DNA of 64,000 nt from Atrina japonica (GCA_030159075.1 BROG01000349.1:248001-312000), one strand, 5' to 3'. Counted from the stretch's first letter, positions 11,701 to 26,052 are shown. The notes: generated by a model from the sequence alone, not told the origin. Program-made: numbers and translations.

Positions 11701-11739
11701 AGGATTTAGTCCTGATCCAGTCCCACTTTTTGAAATTCA

Positions 11740-12030
11740 TTTATCCTGATTATCCCACATTCCTTGTCCATATTGTCCCACATGCCTTGTTCAGCGTCCC
11801 ACACACCTTGCCCATATTGCCCCACATACCTTACCCAGATTGTCCTACACACCTCGCCCAGATTGTCCTACATACCTTTCCCAGTTTGTCCCACATACCT
11901 CGCCCAGACTGTCCTACACACCTTGCCCATATTGTCCCACATACCTTGCCCAGATTGTCCTACACACTTGCCCAGTTTGTCCTACAAACCTTGCCCAGAT
12001 TGTCCCACACACCTAGTCCTGTTTGTTCCA
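11740..12030. repeat. Minisatellite, about 23-bp unit
   Basis: About 12 diverged copies of TTGTCCCACATACCTTGCCC plus a few bases. Two overlapping plus-strand frames read through it only because the repeat lacks stops; no protein is inferred. Confidence 0.9.
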
Positions 12031-12487
12031 CAAAAAATCAGTGGCAGCTTTGTTAAAACAACAACTGTATTTCCAAAAGGTGGGACAACCAAGACAAAAC
12101 AAAGTAATTGGGTAAGGAAAACATGAGGGATCACCACGTATAAACTTGTTTTATCTTTGAAATATACACATATACAGTTCTAATAGATATTTTTACCAAC
12201 AAACATTTACAAATAAAATTAAACAGAGTTTATAACTGGTCTAAAAATCAGTTTTGATCAGATATGTCAAGTGCAATGTACATGTATTTTGTATTACAAT
12301 ATGTATATTTGATAGTTTTTCTCTAAAAATCTTATTGCAAAAATTAAAACGATTATAAGTATATGGAATAAAATTTTATGAAAATAAAAGTTTATATTAA
12401 ACTGATTGCAATAGAAATAATACGAATGTAGTAACCATATTCCAAATTCTCTTATGAGGTTGGTGTTTGCTTATTCATTTAATATCT

Positions 12488-12588
<101 letters not shown>

Positions 12589-14053
12589 GTTTATTTTGAT
12601 AAGACATCTATTAACAATTTGAAAATGAATATCCCAATACAGTGCTTTTTTAAAAAAAAAAGAATCTCAGTGAATTATGTGTTTATAATGTGAATTAAGT
12701 GCGTGTTGATACATGAACATGTATAAAATTATCCTAAGTGTAATATATTTGTGCTATATTCTTTATGCTTCTTTTTGTAAAAGAAATTATAATATTCATG
12801 TTTTAAAATCTCTGATATTTTCTTATTACACTTGATAAGTGCGTGTTAAAACATGAACATATATAACTTTACAGTAAGTGACTGTGATATATATTTGTGC
12901 TATAATCTTTATGCCCCAAACTGAAATATCTTGAAATTATGAAATTCTGTTTTCATGTTTAAAATGTTCTAATATTTTCTTATCAAATTATTACACTTAA
13001 TGACCAATAACTTGTTTATCCCACAGCTGAAGTCCAGATTGTCCCAAAATTTAAATACCAAAAGTAGGACAGCAAGAATTACACCACATATAGATATCGT
13101 AAATGTTTGCATTATTTTTCATATATATATGAAAAGTAATGTAAAACCCCCATCATTTATTGATTGCAGATCAGCAAGCGACTAATCTGATCTAGTCCTG
13201 TAAATAATTTGAAAGTATATATATGTTAAAAATATCGCCTGTGTCACTGGTTAACCAGTCAATTATTCACAGTGAAACTCACCTATGGTCCTAACTACAT
13301 TTGTCTTTATATCAACACGAAAATATATTTGAACTTTGATGTAATCTGACATATAGTCTACATGTCAATTTCGATGCCTATATACAAGAAGCTACTATTA
13401 ATTGCAGTCTATAACAGGAATAGGTGCCTATCATAGAAAAATCACAAATCCGTAATAGTCCGTATAAATATTTTATGACCAATGTAGCACTGTTGTCATT
13501 TTATATATTTGTCAGACTAGTTTACGATCAATTTCCTTTTCAGGTGGTCGCAGATTCGGGTGGAAAAAGGTAAGTCTTGAGGCATGAGTTTTGAATCAAT
13601 ATGTGTGTCGTTCACATGATCAGTTATTGTTTTGACATTGAACGGGTTCACACAAAAAATATTTGAAGTAATTATTCAGTTAATTTACCAGTTTAGTGCT
13701 TAAATAAAGATTTTACCCGAGGGGATGTTGACATTCCTGTCACTAGTGTCAGTGTCAGAGCTGCAAATTATTGCAATATTGGCTACTACGAATGTCACAC
13801 TGTAGTCTATACATTAATCATAACTAACAACATTTCGCATTGACATCCAAAGACAGTGTTATATATGTGAATGTACCATGTCATATATATATACACCATG
13901 TACGTTACTACTGTTACAGTACTCAGTAGTAAACTTACAAGTATTTAAAGCCAGAATTTCTATTGAAATGTTGAGGTCATGCTTCCCTCCTCCTTTCTAT
14001 TTTCCCATTCATAAATTTTGTGGGAAAAATCTTTGGCAGACAGGCCTCCTTTG

Positions 14054-14147
14054 AGTTGCTGAATTTTCATTTATTTTAACTTGACATGCAAAAAATACTC
14101 AGTTGCTGAATTTTCATTTATTTTAACTTGACATGCAAAAAATACTC
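14054..14147. repeat. Perfect 47-bp tandem duplication
   Basis: Two adjacent, apparently identical copies of a 47-bp segment starting AGTTGCTGAATTTTCATTTA. Identity implies a recent event. Confidence 0.9.
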
Positions 14148-15585
14148 ATGGTTTGGGTTAATAAATAATCCATCTTTAAGAATCCATTATTTTTTTAATC
14201 TGTGATATGCTGAATTATTTAATTAATTTTTATCGTAATTGTTTGCGATTCTCCATGTCCACCACACACGGTCGCACAAGAGTCATAATTTGGGCCCAAC
14301 AGAGGGAATTTCTTTTTAATAATACATGAAGCGCAGAAGACAAACAGCCAATCAGCAAGAATATTGGAAATATGTATTGGAGTCAGGACGATATGTAGGG
14401 CCAGTGATTTTCCGTTTCAGATTTGCTTCAATTCTGTTTTCAGTTTTGGTGAATTCCGTTTTTTCTGTTTTTATAAGAAAAAGAACTAAAAACATACTTT
14501 AGATGAAAAATACTTAACAATACAAACTCATAATCATACTTTTAATATTCTGCCACACCAATTTAATGACAGATTTAATAGGGAATTAAATAAAACATAC
14601 ATGTATATGCAACACTGTATGTTTTTATGACTTTAAAATATTTGTTAAATAATTTGTAAGTCTGTAGGCCTATACTCGTATACATGTGGGTAACAAGTTT
14701 TGTTGGAAATTGTACAGGCAGTGAAAGTAAAAAAGCAGGAGGTAATGTCGGTACCTTCAAGCACAGGGGCTCGTATTTGAACTGAAAATATATGCCAGTT
14801 TACTGACATATATTCTAGATTGTGTTTATAGCGACTGGCAGCCCAAATATGAACCTCTGTGTTTCAAGCTGCATGGCTGGAAGGGAGAAAGTGGTTATCA
14901 TAATGACATGTTTGTGTGCAAAGAAACAGGAGCAGCAACAGAAAAGGAATAAATAAATGAACACATACAACAGTTTATTTGTCAATTGCTTTTTTCAGTA
15001 ATATGTATAAGGACCAGCAAAATTTTGCTTTGAACAGTGAAATTTAGTAATTCACTGGCCAGGTTGACCAGTAAATTATTGTTTATTTCAAAACTTCTGA
15101 TGTGTTGTGGTGAAAATATGTCACTGCATGGTCCATCTTGCTGAGTACAAAAAAAGACAACTGATTTTACCAAATAAAATAACTTAAATTGGGGACAGAA
15201 TTTCAGCCAAATGGATGTCCTGTTCAGCAAGGTTTAATCGAAGCAACAAAAGCTAATGTAAGATTTATATAATTCTGTACAAGATCTACTGATTCTAGCA
15301 TAGGCTATTTATCATGGACAGTTTCTTTTGGTTCACATGCCTTGTTTTTGATGTCTCCTCATTTCCATACTATTATAAGAGGTTATTATTAGATCTGCAC
15401 ACAGATTGATTCCCGTAACTAGCTAACTAGTAAATTAGTATATATCTCTAAAAATACGACAAAAGTGTACCGGTATGCGAATAGACATTAAGAGTATACA
15501 AAAAGTTTATTTCTGAATGTTTTTCCTTGGAATGTGACTTTTAAATAAATTTCTTATGTTATAACCCGAGTTAAGTTTCAAAATC

Positions 15586-16216
15586 AAAATGACGTTAACA
15601 TTGTCAGTATATGTACTAATGTAACAGTCACCACTGGAACAAAATGACACTAACATTGTCAGTATATGTACTAATGTAACAGTCACCACTGGAACAAAAT
15701 GACACTAACATTGTCAGTATATGTACTAATGTAACAGTCACCACTGGAACAAAATGACACTAACATTGTCAGTATATGTACTAATGTAACAGTCACCACT
15801 GGAACAAAATGACACTAACATTGTCAGTATATGTACTAATGTAACAGTCACCACTGGAACAAAATGACACTAACATTGTCAGTATATGTACTAATGTAAC
15901 AGTCACCACTGGAACAAAATGACACTAACATTGTCAGTATATGTACTAATGTAACAGTCACCACTGGAACAAAATGACACTAACATTGTCAGTATATGTA
16001 CTAATGTAACAGTCACCACTGGAACAAAATGACACTAACATTGTCAGTATATGTAGCAGTCACCACTGGAACAAAATGACACTAACATTGTCAGTATATG
16101 TACTAATGTAACAGTCACCACTGGAACAAAATGACACTAACATTGTCAGTATATGTAGCAGTCACCACTGGAACAAAATGACACTAACATTGTCAGTATA
16201 TGTAGCATTCACCACT
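15586..16216. repeat. Minisatellite S1, 55-bp unit, 12 copies
   Basis: Twelve near-identical copies of a 55-bp unit (ACATTGTCAGTATATGTACT, AATGTAACAGTCACCACTGG). Three of the last four copies carry a 9-bp deletion (ATGTAGCAGT), so the deletion variant spread after it arose. No open frame runs the length of the array. Confidence 0.97.
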
Positions 16217-17639
16217 GGCATTTACAATCAGTGCTATAATTTTCATCAGCACTACATTAGTCTACAGGCAGAAAATTGTACTGACTAAAGGCCTTGGTCC
16301 AGATAATGTTTGTGTCTGTTTAAAGTTTATTTACTGACAGCATGATATACCCCCCCCCCCCAAAAAAAAAAACCCTCAAAATATAATTAAATTGGAATAA
16401 ATTTGCATGAGTAATAATTTTAAATGCATTTCCTTCTCCATAAATATTTCAAAACAGCTAGAAATAAAAAAAAAATCAACATTTATCAATAATAACAGCT
16501 CTTTCACTGAACTTGCAAATACTGTAAGAGTAAAATGAAGAGCCAAATCGGTCTTGTAAAATTATTTGCTTTCATGATTCCTGCAATATTCTTCTTATAT
16601 TGTGTCAAATATATATCCTACAAATTCTACATCCCATGGAAAATGATAATTAAATATTTATTCAACGTCTTTACTGTGCCATATAGGTAACATTCTGGTA
16701 CATTTTAAAAAGTCATGCTGGTGTAATATGGCTATAGAAATACATCTTGAAATTTGATTTGGCTGCAAATTAGGAAAAAATTCATTGATGTTTCATTGGG
16801 AATGAGGCTTTTTTTTGTCCCCATAATGATACGATTGGAAATCCATGAATATAATTTATATCAAGCTTAAAATTAAACACAATGTGGACTTATATTGTAC
16901 AGTTAAACATCTAGTAATTAACTGTAATTTAGCAGCTATTTTAATCGAAGAAGATCAATGGAAATTATAATTTAGCAACAGAGTTGGAAAATACCCATTA
17001 ATTGAAATTCTGTGGGTAAAAATATCCACTGCATTTGGAAAGTGGTAGGTATTGTACCCAGGTGCTCTGAAAGTTATCTGAAGCACAGCTTTACTTTTAA
17101 TTTCTTCATTTGTTCATCAATTGATGTTAACAAACAAACATTGATTACATCAAAGACTTTGCTCATAGAAAATAAAAAAAAACAAAGTTGTAAAAAATTA
17201 ATTCAGTCATGGAAAAAAATCATTTTGTCAATATTAGGGGAGATGTAATCTAATCAATTATGCCCTTGTAAAGCAGACAATGAATAGTGCTAACCTATGG
17301 CAATCATTTTCTACAGTTTTAGATGTAGAACGAACCTTGAAAACTTTCCAAAGCAATTTTGCATACATTTATTAAGATCAGCACCTTTTAGTATGGATTG
17401 AATCCAAACATTTTTGTTGATTTCTGTGGTATGGAACTTTTTTGGAAGTTTTTTTCAGTAGAGGTCTACCTATATTGACATGTGTAATCAACTCCTATAG
17501 TTTAAGATGTAGAACCTTGAAACTTTGTAAAACAGTTATTTATACATTAAAGATGTGAACCTCTTATTATTGGATCATTCTAAACATTTTTATGGATTTT
17601 CCACATGAGGAAATTAAATCAATTTGCAAAATTTTTTTT

Positions 17640-17990
17640 TATCCCTCGCTTTTGCGGAAACGGGGGATATTAATTTTGGTTTGTCCGTCTGTCCTTCTGT
17701 CTGTCATGCTTCGTTTCTGTGCAATAATGGCAACAAATGTTATCCAATTTCTTTCAAACTTGGTAACAAGGTTAAATGCCTAAAGGGCTCAACCAAGTAA
17801 GATTGCCACAGTTGGCACACATTATTTGGCAGAGTTATTGCCCCTTGATTAGCAAAAAATGTGATTTTTCGTCGTTTCCATGCAATCTTGGCAACAAATA
17901 TTATCCAATTTTCTTCAAACTTGGTAACATGGTTAAATGCCTAAAGGGCTTGGCCAAGTTGGATTGCTGTAAAATGTCATTTTACCATGG
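17640..17990. repeat. Interspersed repeat with internal duplication
   Basis: Starts TCCCTCGCTTTTGCGGAAAC, then a TGTCCGTCTGTC tract. A segment of about 95 bp (GCAACAAATGTTATCCAATT through TTAAATGCCTAAAGGGCT) is present twice, at about 17710 and 17874. A related TCTGTCTGT-containing repeat lies at 18515-18775. Confidence 0.65.
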
Positions 17991-19370
17991 ATCTGCTTAG
18001 CATCATAGCACTTATGGCCCCATTATATTATATTTGTGTAAAAATAAACACAGATTGGGTTTCAGTTATTTTGTAGGGTCATTGGATGAACTGTGAATAC
18101 ACGTACATGTGTAGCTTTGCATCAGGATGAACTATCGTAAATAATATTTTTAGTCAACTTACTATAGTACTAAAATCTGGGCCCAAGACCATGAACAAGG
18201 AAAATTTTGAGACAAATTCTATACTCAAAAGTATTAACTCAAAAGAATTTACTCATCTGAGTAAAAGTGAAAACTTGCGGACCATAAAATGATTTAAGAA
18301 TTTTCTCAACTGAGGTCAGATGTTAAGGACCAGTGTAAATCATTTACGTCCCAGTTTATGTTCCGATTCACTTAACTTCGATGTTTGGACATTTTTCTAA
18401 CCATAATCTATGATTAATTATTTAATAACCAATCAAGAGGTATAAAATGCATTAAAGATTAAATAGACAGCACGTTTTGTGGCATAAAAATGGGAATAGA
18501 TATACCTTTTTATGCCCCCGGCCTGAAATGTCCATTGGAGGTATCTAGTGTTTCAATTGTCTGTCTGTTTGGCTGTCTGTAATTCCGTCCCACTTACATG
18601 TACATATAAAGTGCAATATTTCAAGTTTGGATAATGATACAGTAACCAAACTTAGACTGTAAATTCATCTAAGAGTTTATCACACTTGCCCCTGGGGATG
18701 GGGTTTTAAAATGTAGGACATCCCAAAAATTTGTCGGGACAGGGGGCATTTGTGTTTTACAAACACATCTTGTTAAATAGATTAAAAATGTCTTGTAAAA
18801 TGCCAATACATGACCAAAGTCAGTAATTTAATATGTACATGTATACAATATGTATGATGTATATACCAGTAATAAATGATATTCTAGGCACAAGTAAACT
18901 AGTATAGGTACATAAGATTAGATACATGTAATTGACTCGGGACATACATTGTGACACATGTATCAGACAAAATTTACACTGTCCCTATTGCTTATGTAAA
19001 CTAATGTTGTACATGTATGGCCAAAACAAGCCAACAGAAAAAGAAGAACAGATGTATAAATTTAATTGATTTCATTTTACTAGATTTGATATCTTTTTTC
19101 TACATTTATTACGTTTTTACAAATATTTTTGAAATAAAAAAATAACAGGAGGTAACTCTTACGTAACTGTCTACACGATTTTATGTTTGCTATAACATTA
19201 TTCCACTCAGCTTTCATGAAAGGAGAAAACATATAAAACAAATTTACACAGGTGTTTCATAAATTGTTTATCTTAATAAAGCATGTATCATACAGGATTT
19301 TTGGTTTCTTATTTTTATAAATAGTATTCGTAGAGTAAATACATGTGTCATTCTGGGATATAGCAGTAGC

Positions 19371-19554
19371 TTAGGCCGAACTTTATGTCCCAATTTTAAG
19401 CGATTTTTTGAATGAGTAAAATCTGAATAAATCCCTTTGGAGATTTTGTCATGTTGCCCCGCCAGACAGAATCTCCAAAGGGATTAGGGTAAAAACCTGA
19501 TTTACCTCCCCCTCTACAAAAAAATCATTTAAAATCGGGACAGAAAGTTCGGCG
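19371..19554. mobile_element. Inverted-repeat element with nested hairpin
   Basis: Outer arms AGGCCGAACTTTATGTCCCA and AATCGGGACAGAAAGTTCGG; inner arms TCCCTTTGGAGATTTTGTC and GACAGAATCTCCAAAGGGA. It could fold into a long hairpin. Non-coding MITE-like element. Confidence 0.75.
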
Positions 19555-19944
19555 AACTCATATGCCCTAATACTGTAGATGGATTGGTAATATATTGAAG
19601 AGTTACAAGAGGCCGTATTATGAATTTGCAGTTCCTTTATAGGCCCCTAGCACATGTTACGTATGTTCTGGCCATTATTTTACGCTACTCGGACAAATTA
19701 CTGTTAATATACGATGTTTCATTGAATAAATAATAGCACCACGGTAAAAATATATTCATGTATATTCTCAGAGATTGAGATGAAGTAATTTTAATACTTT
19801 ATAAAGTTGTGACAGTGATCAAAAGTTCCAGAAAGATCGCCAATAAAAATATTTTTTTGAAAACAGCAATAAAATTGTCTGAGTCGCGGTGATTTCCGTG
19901 GGTCCGTCGGTAAACAGCAAACAATCCTAATTTAATTTTAGGCC

Positions 19945-22900
19945 TTATTGGAAGGTACACTATTGTGATTGTCTGTTATATTGCCAGTTTACTATTGCAG
20001 TAGTACTATTGGGAGGTACACTATTGTGATTGTCTATTACATTGCCAGTTTACTATTGTTATATTACTATTGGGAGTTACACTATTGTGATTGTCTGTTA
20101 CATTGCCAGTTTACTATTGTTATAGTACTATTGGAAGGTACACTATTTTGATTGTCTATTACATTGCCAGTTTACTATTGCAGTAGTACTATTGGTAGAT
20201 ATACTATTGTGATTGTCTGTTACATTGCCAGTTTACTATAGTACTATTGGGAGGTACACTATTGTGATTGTCTATTATATTGCCAGTTTACTATAGTACT
20301 ATTGGAAGGTACACTATTGTGATTGTCTGTTACATTGGCAGTTTACTATAGTACTATTGTAAGGTACACTATTGTGATTGTCTGTTACATTGGCAGTTTA
20401 CTATAGTACTATTGGAAGGTACACTATTGTGATTGTCTGTTACATTGCCAGTTTACTATAGTACTATTGGAAGATACACTATTGTGATTGTCTGTTACAT
20501 TGCCAGTTTACTATAGTACTATTGGGAGGTACACTATTGTGATTGTCTGTTACATTGTCAGTTTACTATAGTACTATTGGAAGGTACACTATTGTGATTG
20601 TCTGTTACATTGCCAGTTTACTATAGTACTATTGGAAGGTACACTATTGTGATTGTCTATTACATTGCCAGTTTACTATTGTTATAGTACTATTGGAAGG
20701 TACACTATTGTGATTGTCTATTATATTGCCAGTTTACTATAGTACTATTGGAAGGTACACTATTGTGATTGTCTGTTACATTGGCAGTTTACTATAGTAC
20801 TATTGTAAGGTACACTATTGTGATTGTCTGTTACATTGGCAGTTTACTATAGTACTATTGGAAGGTACACTATTGTGATTGTCTGTTACATTGGCAGTTT
20901 ACTATAGTACTATTGGAAGGTACACTATTGTGATTGTCTGTTACATTGGCAGTTTACTATAGTACTATTGGAAGGTACACTATTGTGATTGTCTGTTACA
21001 TTGGCAGTTTACTATAGTACTATTGGAAGGTACACTATTGTGATTGTCTGTTACATTGCCAGTTTACTATTGTTATAGTACTATTGGGAGGTACACTATT
21101 GTGATTGTCTGTTACATTGCCAGTTTACTATTGTTATAGTACTATTGGAAGGTACACTATTGTGATTGTCTGTTACATTGCCAGTTTACTATTGTTATAG
21201 TACTATTGGGAGGTACACTATTGTGATTGTCTGTTACATTGCCAGTTTACTATTGTTATAGTACTATTGGAAGGTACACTATTGTGATTGTCTGTTACAT
21301 TGCCAGTTTACTATTGTTATAGTACTATTGGGAGGTACACTATTGTGATTGTCTGTTACATTGCCAGTTTACTATTGTTATAGTACTATTGGAAGGTACA
21401 CTATTGTGATTGTCTGTTATATTGCCAGTTTACTATAGTACTATTGGAAGGTACACTATTGTGATTGTCTGTTACATTGGCGGTTTACTATAGTACTATT
21501 GGAAGGTACACTATTGTGATTGTCTGTTACATTGGCAGTTTACTATTGTTATAGTACTATTGGAAGGTACACTATTGTGATTGTCTGTTACATTGGCAGT
21601 TTACTATAGTACTATTGGAAGGTACACTATTGTGATTGTCTGTTACATTGCCAGTTTACTATTGTTATAGTACTATTGGAAGGTACACTATTGTGATTGT
21701 CTGTTACATTGGCAGTTTACTATAGTACTATTGGAAGGTACACTATTGTGATTGTCTGTTATATTGCCAGTTTACTATTGCAGTAGTACTATTGGGAGGT
21801 ACACTATTGTGATTGTCTGTTACATTGCCAGTTTACTATTGTTATAGTACTATTGGAAGGTACACTATTGTGATTGTCTGTTACATTGCCAGTTTACTAT
21901 TGTTATAGTACTATTGGAAGGTACACTATTGTGATTGTCTGTTACATTGCCAGTTTACTATTGTTATAGTACTATTGGAAGGTACACTATTGTGATTGTC
22001 TGTTACATTGCCAGTTTACTATAGTACTATTGGGAGGTACACTATTGTGATTGTCTATTACATTGCCAGTTTACTATAGTACTATTGGAAGATACACTAT
22101 TGTGATTGTCTGTTACATTGCCAGTTTACTATTGCAGTAGTACTATTGGTAGGTACACTATTGTGATTGTCTGTTACATTGCCAGTTTACTGTAGTACTA
22201 TTGGGAGGTACACTATTGTGATTGTCTGTTACATTGGCAGTTTACTATAGTACTATTGGAAGATACACTATTGTGATTGTCTGTTACATTGCCAGTTTAC
22301 TATAGTACTATTGGAAGATACACTATTGTTATTGTCTGTTACATTGTCAGTTTACTATAGTACTATTGGTAGGTACACTATTGTGATTGTCTGTTACATT
22401 GTCAGTTTACTATAGTACTATTGGTAGGTACACTATTGTGATTGTCTGTTACATTGTCAGTTTACTATAGTACTATTGGGAGGTACACTATTGTGATTGT
22501 CTGTTACATTGTCAGTTTACTATAGTACTATTGGGAGGTACACTATTGTGATTGTCTGTTACATTGTCAGTTTACTATAGTACTATTGGGAGGTACACTA
22601 TTGTGATTGTCTGTTACATTGTCAGTTTACTATAGTACTATTGGTAGGTACACTATTGTGATTGTCTGTTACATTGCCAGTTTACTATAGTACTATTGGA
22701 AGGTACACTATTGTGATTGTCTGTTACATTGCCAGTTTACTATTGCAGTAGTACTATTGGAAGGTACACTATTGTGATTGTCTATAGCATTGTCAGTTTA
22801 CTATTGTGATAGTACAATTGGAAGGACCTAGGTACACTATTGTGATTGTCTATAGCATTGTCAGTTTTTTATTGTTATAGTACAATTGGAAGGACCTAGG

Positions 22901-23100
22901 TACACTATTGTGATTGTCTATAGCATTGTCAGTTTTTTATTGTGATAGTACAATTGGAAGGACTTAGGTACACTATTGCGATTGCCTATTTCATTGCCAG
23001 TTTTAAGTTTACTATTGTAATAAAACTTTGGGAAGGTAAACTATTGTGATTGTCTATTGCATTGTCAGTTTACTATTGTGATAATACTGCTGGAAGATAC
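19945..23100. repeat. Minisatellite S2, 55/61-bp units, about 55 copies
   Basis: About 3.1 kb of tandem units, consensus GGAAGGTACACTATTGTGAT, TGTCTGTTACATTGCCAGTT, TACTATAGTACTATT. Units are 55 bp, or 61 bp where TGTTAT is inserted. Variants cluster locally: GCCAG/GGCAG/GTCAG and GGAAGG/GGGAGG/GGTAGG. The right end is degenerate, with units stretched by GGACCTA. Confidence 0.98.
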
Positions 23101-24604
23101 ACTGTTACAATGCAGCATTATTTTGTGTGAAGTATCATTTCTCCACTATTTAATGTACACATTCTTGTACACATTTAAGTGAGTGGGAAGGAATATGATA
23201 AATGCAATGAAAAGAGCCTTTGAATCATTGCTTTATGTATTTACTATCAGGCTGCATGGAAAAGCTTGAAATCTATGAAATGAACATCTATCGTCACTTG
23301 ACATGTAACATAACCCTAATGCACACCAATACCTGCGTGACATAGATAGTGATGGGCAATCAGTTTTATACTGTAATCGATAATTAGCTCGTAGCCAGGA
23401 GAAGCAAAGTCAAAGTGATTGATGATCGATTACAGAATCAATTTCTTTGTATCAAGTATGTTTTACATTAGTTCATACCATTTTCACCTTGCATTATTTC
23501 CCAAACAGTAATTCTTTGATTTCTAAATACAGTCAAACTTGCATAAAAGGCCACCTCTGTATTAAGGGCACTCACCTATGAAAGCCATTCGAACATAACC
23601 TCTATTAACTTTTTTATGATAAATAAACTTATTTATAAAGCCTAAAGGTCACCTACCATTATCTATAATGGCTAATTTTCCACCTGGATTTCATGACCAA
23701 CATGTTAGACCACATTTTTTCCATGCTTGGCACTCTTTGCTGGGAAAACCCCATTGAGACTGATTAATTAATTATAGAATTTTAAAGTTTGTAATCAATA
23801 ATCCGAATTGGAAAGGGTTAACTGATGTATTTTATATTATAAATGATTATCTTTCTATCAGTAAAAACAGATAAACATATATAGGCCACAAAATAACAGA
23901 AATTGTTGTAACCCATTTACAGCTTATGCTAAAAGGAATAATCAGAATCTGCAGGTTACCATAGCGATGATGAAGACTTAAAAATGAAATTCATCGAGAA
24001 CGAAAATGAGGTTACATGATTTGTATTTGCCGTAACCCCCCACATAATCTGATTGTTCACTCCCATGTTGTTATGGGTTTTTATGTAATAACAACTTATT
24101 ATGGGTTTACTTCGACATTTCATCAAGGGCTATCTTATTAGCAGCGAAGAGGTCATAGAGATTGCATTCGCGCTTTCTGTAAAATATAGTCAAACTCAAG
24201 AATTAAACTTTTACAGAAAAGTCAAATATTTTTGTGTAAATGAAATCAAATCTACTTTGAATAATCATTAAATGAAATACCCCATAATTCTACTTACTTC
24301 TGCCTTTTCGAAATTATATAATATGATTTGTTGTTAGTTTCAACAAAACATCATCGATCTATTTATAAATATGGAATTCCACTATATAAGATTCCAGTGA
24401 TGTTGAGCCTGCCTTGAGAAACTCCGCCATTCATCATATTGATATTGACAGCTACAAGCATACAGCGATGTAAATAGAAATAATTACATATCACTGATAC
24501 CAACATGAAGCTAAATTGATTTCTAGTGAACTCTCAAGAATATGTATGTTTTCTAGTCCATGGAAAATTTAAAATAAAGAAGAATAGAGGGGATAGCATC
24601 AAGT

Positions 24605-24869
24605 AGGAGGTGCTTGTTATGCAAATAGCATGTGAATATCATACATAGTGTGTTATGAATAAGTTCCTGTCCATTTTGAAAACTATGCATGAATCTCATT
24701 AAGGCAGGTTATAGGGTATATAAATAAAGAAAATATGCACGGGGAATCACATTCCGGCAGGTTATGTATAGCGATTAGTTGGCAAACACGTTAATTTGAT
24801 CATTTTCAAAATGGACAGGAACTTATTCATAATGAATTTCATGTGCCATTTGCATAACAAGCACCTCCT
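24605..24869. mobile_element. 265-bp inverted-repeat element
   Basis: Outer arms AGGAGGTGCTTGTTATGCAA and its complement TTGCATAACAAGCACCTCCT; inner arms TTATGAATAAGTTCCTGTCC and GGACAGGAACTTATTCATAA, both essentially perfect. Non-coding; arms this intact suggest a young MITE. Confidence 0.85.
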
Positions 24870-25670
24870 GGTATTGTCAACTGTATAATCTTATACAGTA
24901 TGTCATTCTCGACCCCTTCCCCCTCATTGATAGAAACAAGTGCCTGTGTTTGAATTCATCTCATGGTTATTTTGCTAAAATAACCCATTTCAGTACTTTC
25001 AGTACTTTGATTTTGTGGTCTACATATCAATCTATTGTAACTTCAACCCTAGGGCTTATATGAGATAGATGGTTTATATGAGATATGATATGTGAATGGT
25101 CATCATATTATAAACTTTTTATCATATACATTTAGTCAAGAGACAAAGTAAGGGAGTGTTTTGATTCCAGTAATACATTTTTATTTTATACATTGTTTCT
25201 CTCATACATATAGCATTTGTGTTTTTCATTTCATTGAAAATCTTTTCTTTGTGATCCTTTTGAATATGTCAATATGAGATGGTCTTTTTCCATAATTTTT
25301 CTTTTTTTTGATAAACATCTTTACATTCTCGTCACCAGATGACATTTTCCCTGCATATTTGTTCAAATGATCATTATCCCACCTCTGGCAAAATACTCAG
25401 AATATGATTGGTTTAGAAGGATGCGACATATTCTTGTATCAGATTACCAATCCATCTGATATTAGTTTTGTTATCGCCCTCACTGGTGACGTCACTTTTA
25501 GCAGATGAGAGATGTAAACAAACATGACTGACAGGTTTAGTTCGCGCAGTGGAGAAAAAATAACTAAGGTTAAAATGGAGCTTCATTCAAGAAAATATTT
25601 TAAGAAGCAACAAAAAGGCAGGCCTTCGCTGTGATAAATTCGCAATATAGTGGGTTACATGGGTGATACA

Positions 25671-25757
25671 GAAATATATTGGGTCCATGAAAAAAATGTA
25701 TTGGGCTTGGCTTCGCCTTGTCCAATACAACTGTTCCATGGACCCAATATATTTCCA
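25671..25757. mobile_element. Short inverted-repeat element
   Basis: Arms GAAATATATTGGGTCCATG and CATGGACCCAATATATTTC flank a core that is itself palindromic (TGTATTGG/CCAATACA around GGCTTGGCTTCGCCTTG). Confidence 0.85.
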
Positions 25758-26052
25758 TATGACTGCTGTAAAACACTACATAACTAATAATATAACAGTA
25801 ACCTTGTTCTGATGCGAGCGTAATGGATTATAGTTATCACGCCTCTGATGTGGATTTGGAATCCTTATCACCCCACTCTGCCCTTGCTGATATTTATGGC
25901 AAATTTCAATTATGTAACATGGAAAATCACCATAATTGGTAAGACATTTATGATAAATATAGATTATTATATGACCAGTTCGTATCATATCCCATATCAA
26001 CTCATGTGTCATATATATACATGTATATATGTATGTATGTGTGTGTGTGTGT

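Larger units (their letters stand above)
16220..19930. other. Intergenic with interspersed repeats, no gene
   Basis: No supported exon. Contains the repeats at 17.64-17.99 kb and 18.51-18.78 kb, an inverted-repeat element at 19.37-19.55 kb and a poly-C/poly-A tract near 16350-16372. Confidence 0.5.

Noticed and set aside
11730..12126. Two overlapping plus-strand frames of 108 and 120 codons, Pro/Cys/His-rich
   Set aside because: They read through a 23-bp minisatellite that simply lacks stops.
13540..13572. Exon-like segment between TTTTCAG and GTAAGT, possible untranslated exon of SGTA
   Set aside because: Only splice-like borders support it, 13.8 kb upstream of the start codon; too weak to list as an exon.
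19945..23100. Possible CRISPR array because of regular 55-61 bp spacing
   Set aside because: The whole unit repeats; there are no unique spacers and no cas genes, and the context is an animal genome. It is a minisatellite.
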